Shown here: in pieces, positions 14,481 through 15,800 of the stretch | Layout: each line of letters opens with the position of its first letter | How positions within the stretch are numbered: position 1 is the stretch's first letter | Source: Bacteroidetes bacterium UBA4408 | GTDB taxonomy: Bacteria > Bacteroidota > Bacteroidia > UBA4408 | DNA: 15,800 bases | Direction: 5' to 3' | NCBI GenBank assembly: GCA_002389785.1 | Contig: DGQS01000198.1 | Span: 1 to 15,800 of the forward strand | Program-made: the position numbers and the translations under genes | Notes under the pieces: model-generated | Told to the model about the DNA's origin: nothing | The model's input: the letters and a program-made list of their open reading frames with translations, nothing else | The model's database searches: none

Positions 14481-15800
14481 ATGAAAATAAAACTTCAATA
14501 TCTAAAGATTTTAATTGCAATATTTTGTATAGCAAATAGCTTCAATGCTAGGTCTCAAACTTTTTACAAGCAAATTGGAAACCCTCAATTAAATGAAGGA
14601 GGACAAGTAATTATCCCAACGAATGATGGAAATTATTTGGTTGGAGGATACAAAGAAGATAGTGCATTAATAATAAAAATAAATCCTCAAGGTTCAATTA
14701 TTTGGTCAACTACATTTAAGCCATCCACAGGCTCGAATGTTTATTATTTGTCCTATACTCCTGATGGTAACATTATTGGCTGTGGTAATGCAACTAATTC
14801 ATCTGCAAAGAAGACAGGTTTTTATTTTAAATTGGATTTGAATGGCAATTTGCAATGGTTAAAAGTCTTAAATGATACAAGAAATATTTATTGTCAAAGA
14901 ATTGAATCTAAAGTTAATACTGAATATTTACTGTTTTGCAATGTAACTGATTTGGGAAGCGCAAGTTCAACAGATCCTATATTATTAAGAGTAAATTCCA
15001 GCAACGGAAATATTGTTGCAACAACCCCCAGATACAATTTTTATTCACCTATTAGCTATATTGATGAGATTTACTCTACAGTAAAGGGTAATGGCAACTT
15101 TTACTATGCAACTGGTAGAAGTTATTTTCAAGGAAATGCAGCGCAGGGTATGCGCCCGACCCTGACAAAATTTAATAATCTTGGCAGTATTCAATTTTCT
15201 AAATATTTGGTCTACTCAATAACTGCTAATGCTCGTATCTATGGAATTGATATTAATTACACGAACGACTCATTAGTGATTGGCTATTTTGGTGATAAAA
15301 TAACTGGAACAAGCACGAATTATACAGTAGGTCTTATTAAGACTGACACAGCTGCGAATGTGATTTGGTCTAAAGATTACGATATAACTTCTTCAACAAA
15401 TGAATACAGCTATAAAGCTTTAGCAACTAATTATGGCTATGCAATTGTTGGATATATGCCTGGAGTAATAAATAAGAATTTTTTTATCATAGCAGTTAAC
15501 AAGTCTGGGAATTTAAAATGGGCCAAATCATATGGAACATCAGCTGTTGAAGATATTTTGAATACAACGACTCCAATAGCTTGTAGTGATGGAAGTGCAA
15601 TTGTTTTCACCGGAAGAACTACAACCAGTAATGGTAAAATGGATTTAGTAATTGTAAAAGTCGATAGTTTGGGAAATACAAACTGCAATACTGGTGTTTC
15701 TCTATCAATAAATGTAACAACAAATCCAACTAATTCCAATTCATGTACATTATCAACCGCTACTGATAATCTTGTATTTACTACAGTTAATAATTCAAAC
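14481..15800 (+). CDS. Secreted repeat protein, 5' part only (probable type IX secretion cargo)
   Basis: From the ATG at 14481 the frame is open for 440 codons to the window edge. Residues 1-26 are a classical Sec signal peptide: KIK, a hydrophobic core LKILIAIFCIA, and a probable cleavage after ARSQ. The mature part consists of degenerate beta repeats of about 40-60 residues, each with a pattern such as GGY..DSALIIKINPQGSIIW, FYFKLDLNGNLQWLK, FFIIAVNKSGNLKWAK and MDLVIVKVDSLGNTNC. These match the propeller-like repeats common in Bacteroidota surface proteins that end in a type IX sorting domain; the C-terminus lies outside the window, so that domain is not seen. Asn, Ser and Thr content is high. 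The protein probably reaches the cell surface or medium. No catalytic motif is recognised. Confidence 0.82.
   Translation, partial: MKIKLQYLKILIAIFCIANSFNARSQTFYKQIGNPQLNEGGQVIIPTNDGNYLVGGYKEDSALIIKINPQGSIIWSTTFKPSTGSNVYYLSYTPDGNIIGCGNATNSSAKKTGFYFKLDLNGNLQWLKVLNDTRNIYCQRIESKVNTEYLLFCNVTDLGSASSTDPILLRVNSSNGNIVATTPRYNFYSPISYIDEIYSTVKGNGNFYYATGRSYFQGNAAQGMRPTLTKFNNLGSIQFSKYLVYSITANARIYGIDINYTNDSLVIGYFGDKITGTSTNYTVGLIKTDTAANVIWSKDYDITSSTNEYSYKALATNYGYAIVGYMPGVINKNFFIIAVNKSGNLKWAKSYGTSAVEDILNTTTPIACSDGSAIVFTGRTTTSNGKMDLVIVKVDSLGNTNCNTGVSLSINVTTNPTNSNSCTLSTATDNLVFTTVNNSN

Noticed and set aside
15437..15739. Minus-strand 100-codon ORF inside the secreted-protein gene
   Set aside because: It is antisense to a signal-peptide-bearing frame that stays open for 440 codons and shows no family motif.

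Overview
The window looks like chromosomal DNA from a Bacteroidota (Bacteroidetes) bacterium. It is AT-rich, and promoter-like sites match the phylum's TTTG-N19-TAnnTTTG consensus instead of the E. coli sigma70 boxes. Ribosome-binding sites are weak. The protein families and gene neighbourhoods (RNase Y beside ZapA, NDP-sugar ketoisomerase plus DegT aminotransferase, ABC O-antigen exporter) also fit. No rRNA, tRNA, CRISPR array, insertion sequence or phage gene is visible. No gap between genes exceeds about 150 bases.

Layout on the minus strand, in transcription order from right to left: a Wzx-type polysaccharide flippase (12413-10932); a strong promoter followed by a small coiled-coil protein, zapA, a 145-base gap holding a possible structured RNA (candidate 6S RNA), and rny (10915-8532); then, only 17 bases after rny, the ABC O-antigen/polysaccharide exporter wzm-wzt, a hexapeptide-repeat acyltransferase with an extra C-terminal domain, a phytanoyl-CoA-dioxygenase-like gene broken by an in-frame stop, a GT-B capsule-type transferase, a GT2 and a GT8-like glycosyltransferase, a dTDP-4-keto-6-deoxyhexose 3,4-ketoisomerase (FdtA/QdtA type), and the 5' part of a DegT-family sugar aminotransferase that leaves the window at base 1. 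Many junctions are 4-base ATGA/GTGA overlaps, so the block from wzm to the aminotransferase is probably one translationally coupled operon.

On the plus strand, divergent from the flippase: a GT-B glycosyltransferase (from about 12531), a NeuD/PglD-type sugar acyltransferase (13812-14462), and the first 440 codons of a large secreted repeat protein (14481 to the edge) resembling type IX secretion cargo.

Taken together, the minus-strand genes look like a surface polysaccharide (O-antigen-like) locus. FdtA/FdtB-type enzymes would make a 3-amino-3,6-dideoxyhexose nucleotide sugar, the acyltransferase would acylate it or another sugar, three glycosyltransferases would build the chain, and Wzm/Wzt would export it, with the Wzt C-terminal domain probably recognising a chain feature. 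The housekeeping cell-division/RNA-decay module (coiled coil-zapA-rny) sits inside this surface-glycan region. The most concrete anomaly is the ochre codon at 4724-4726, which cuts off the metal-ligand histidine and the 2-oxoglutarate-binding arginine of the dioxygenase while the downstream frame stays intact to its ATGA junction.
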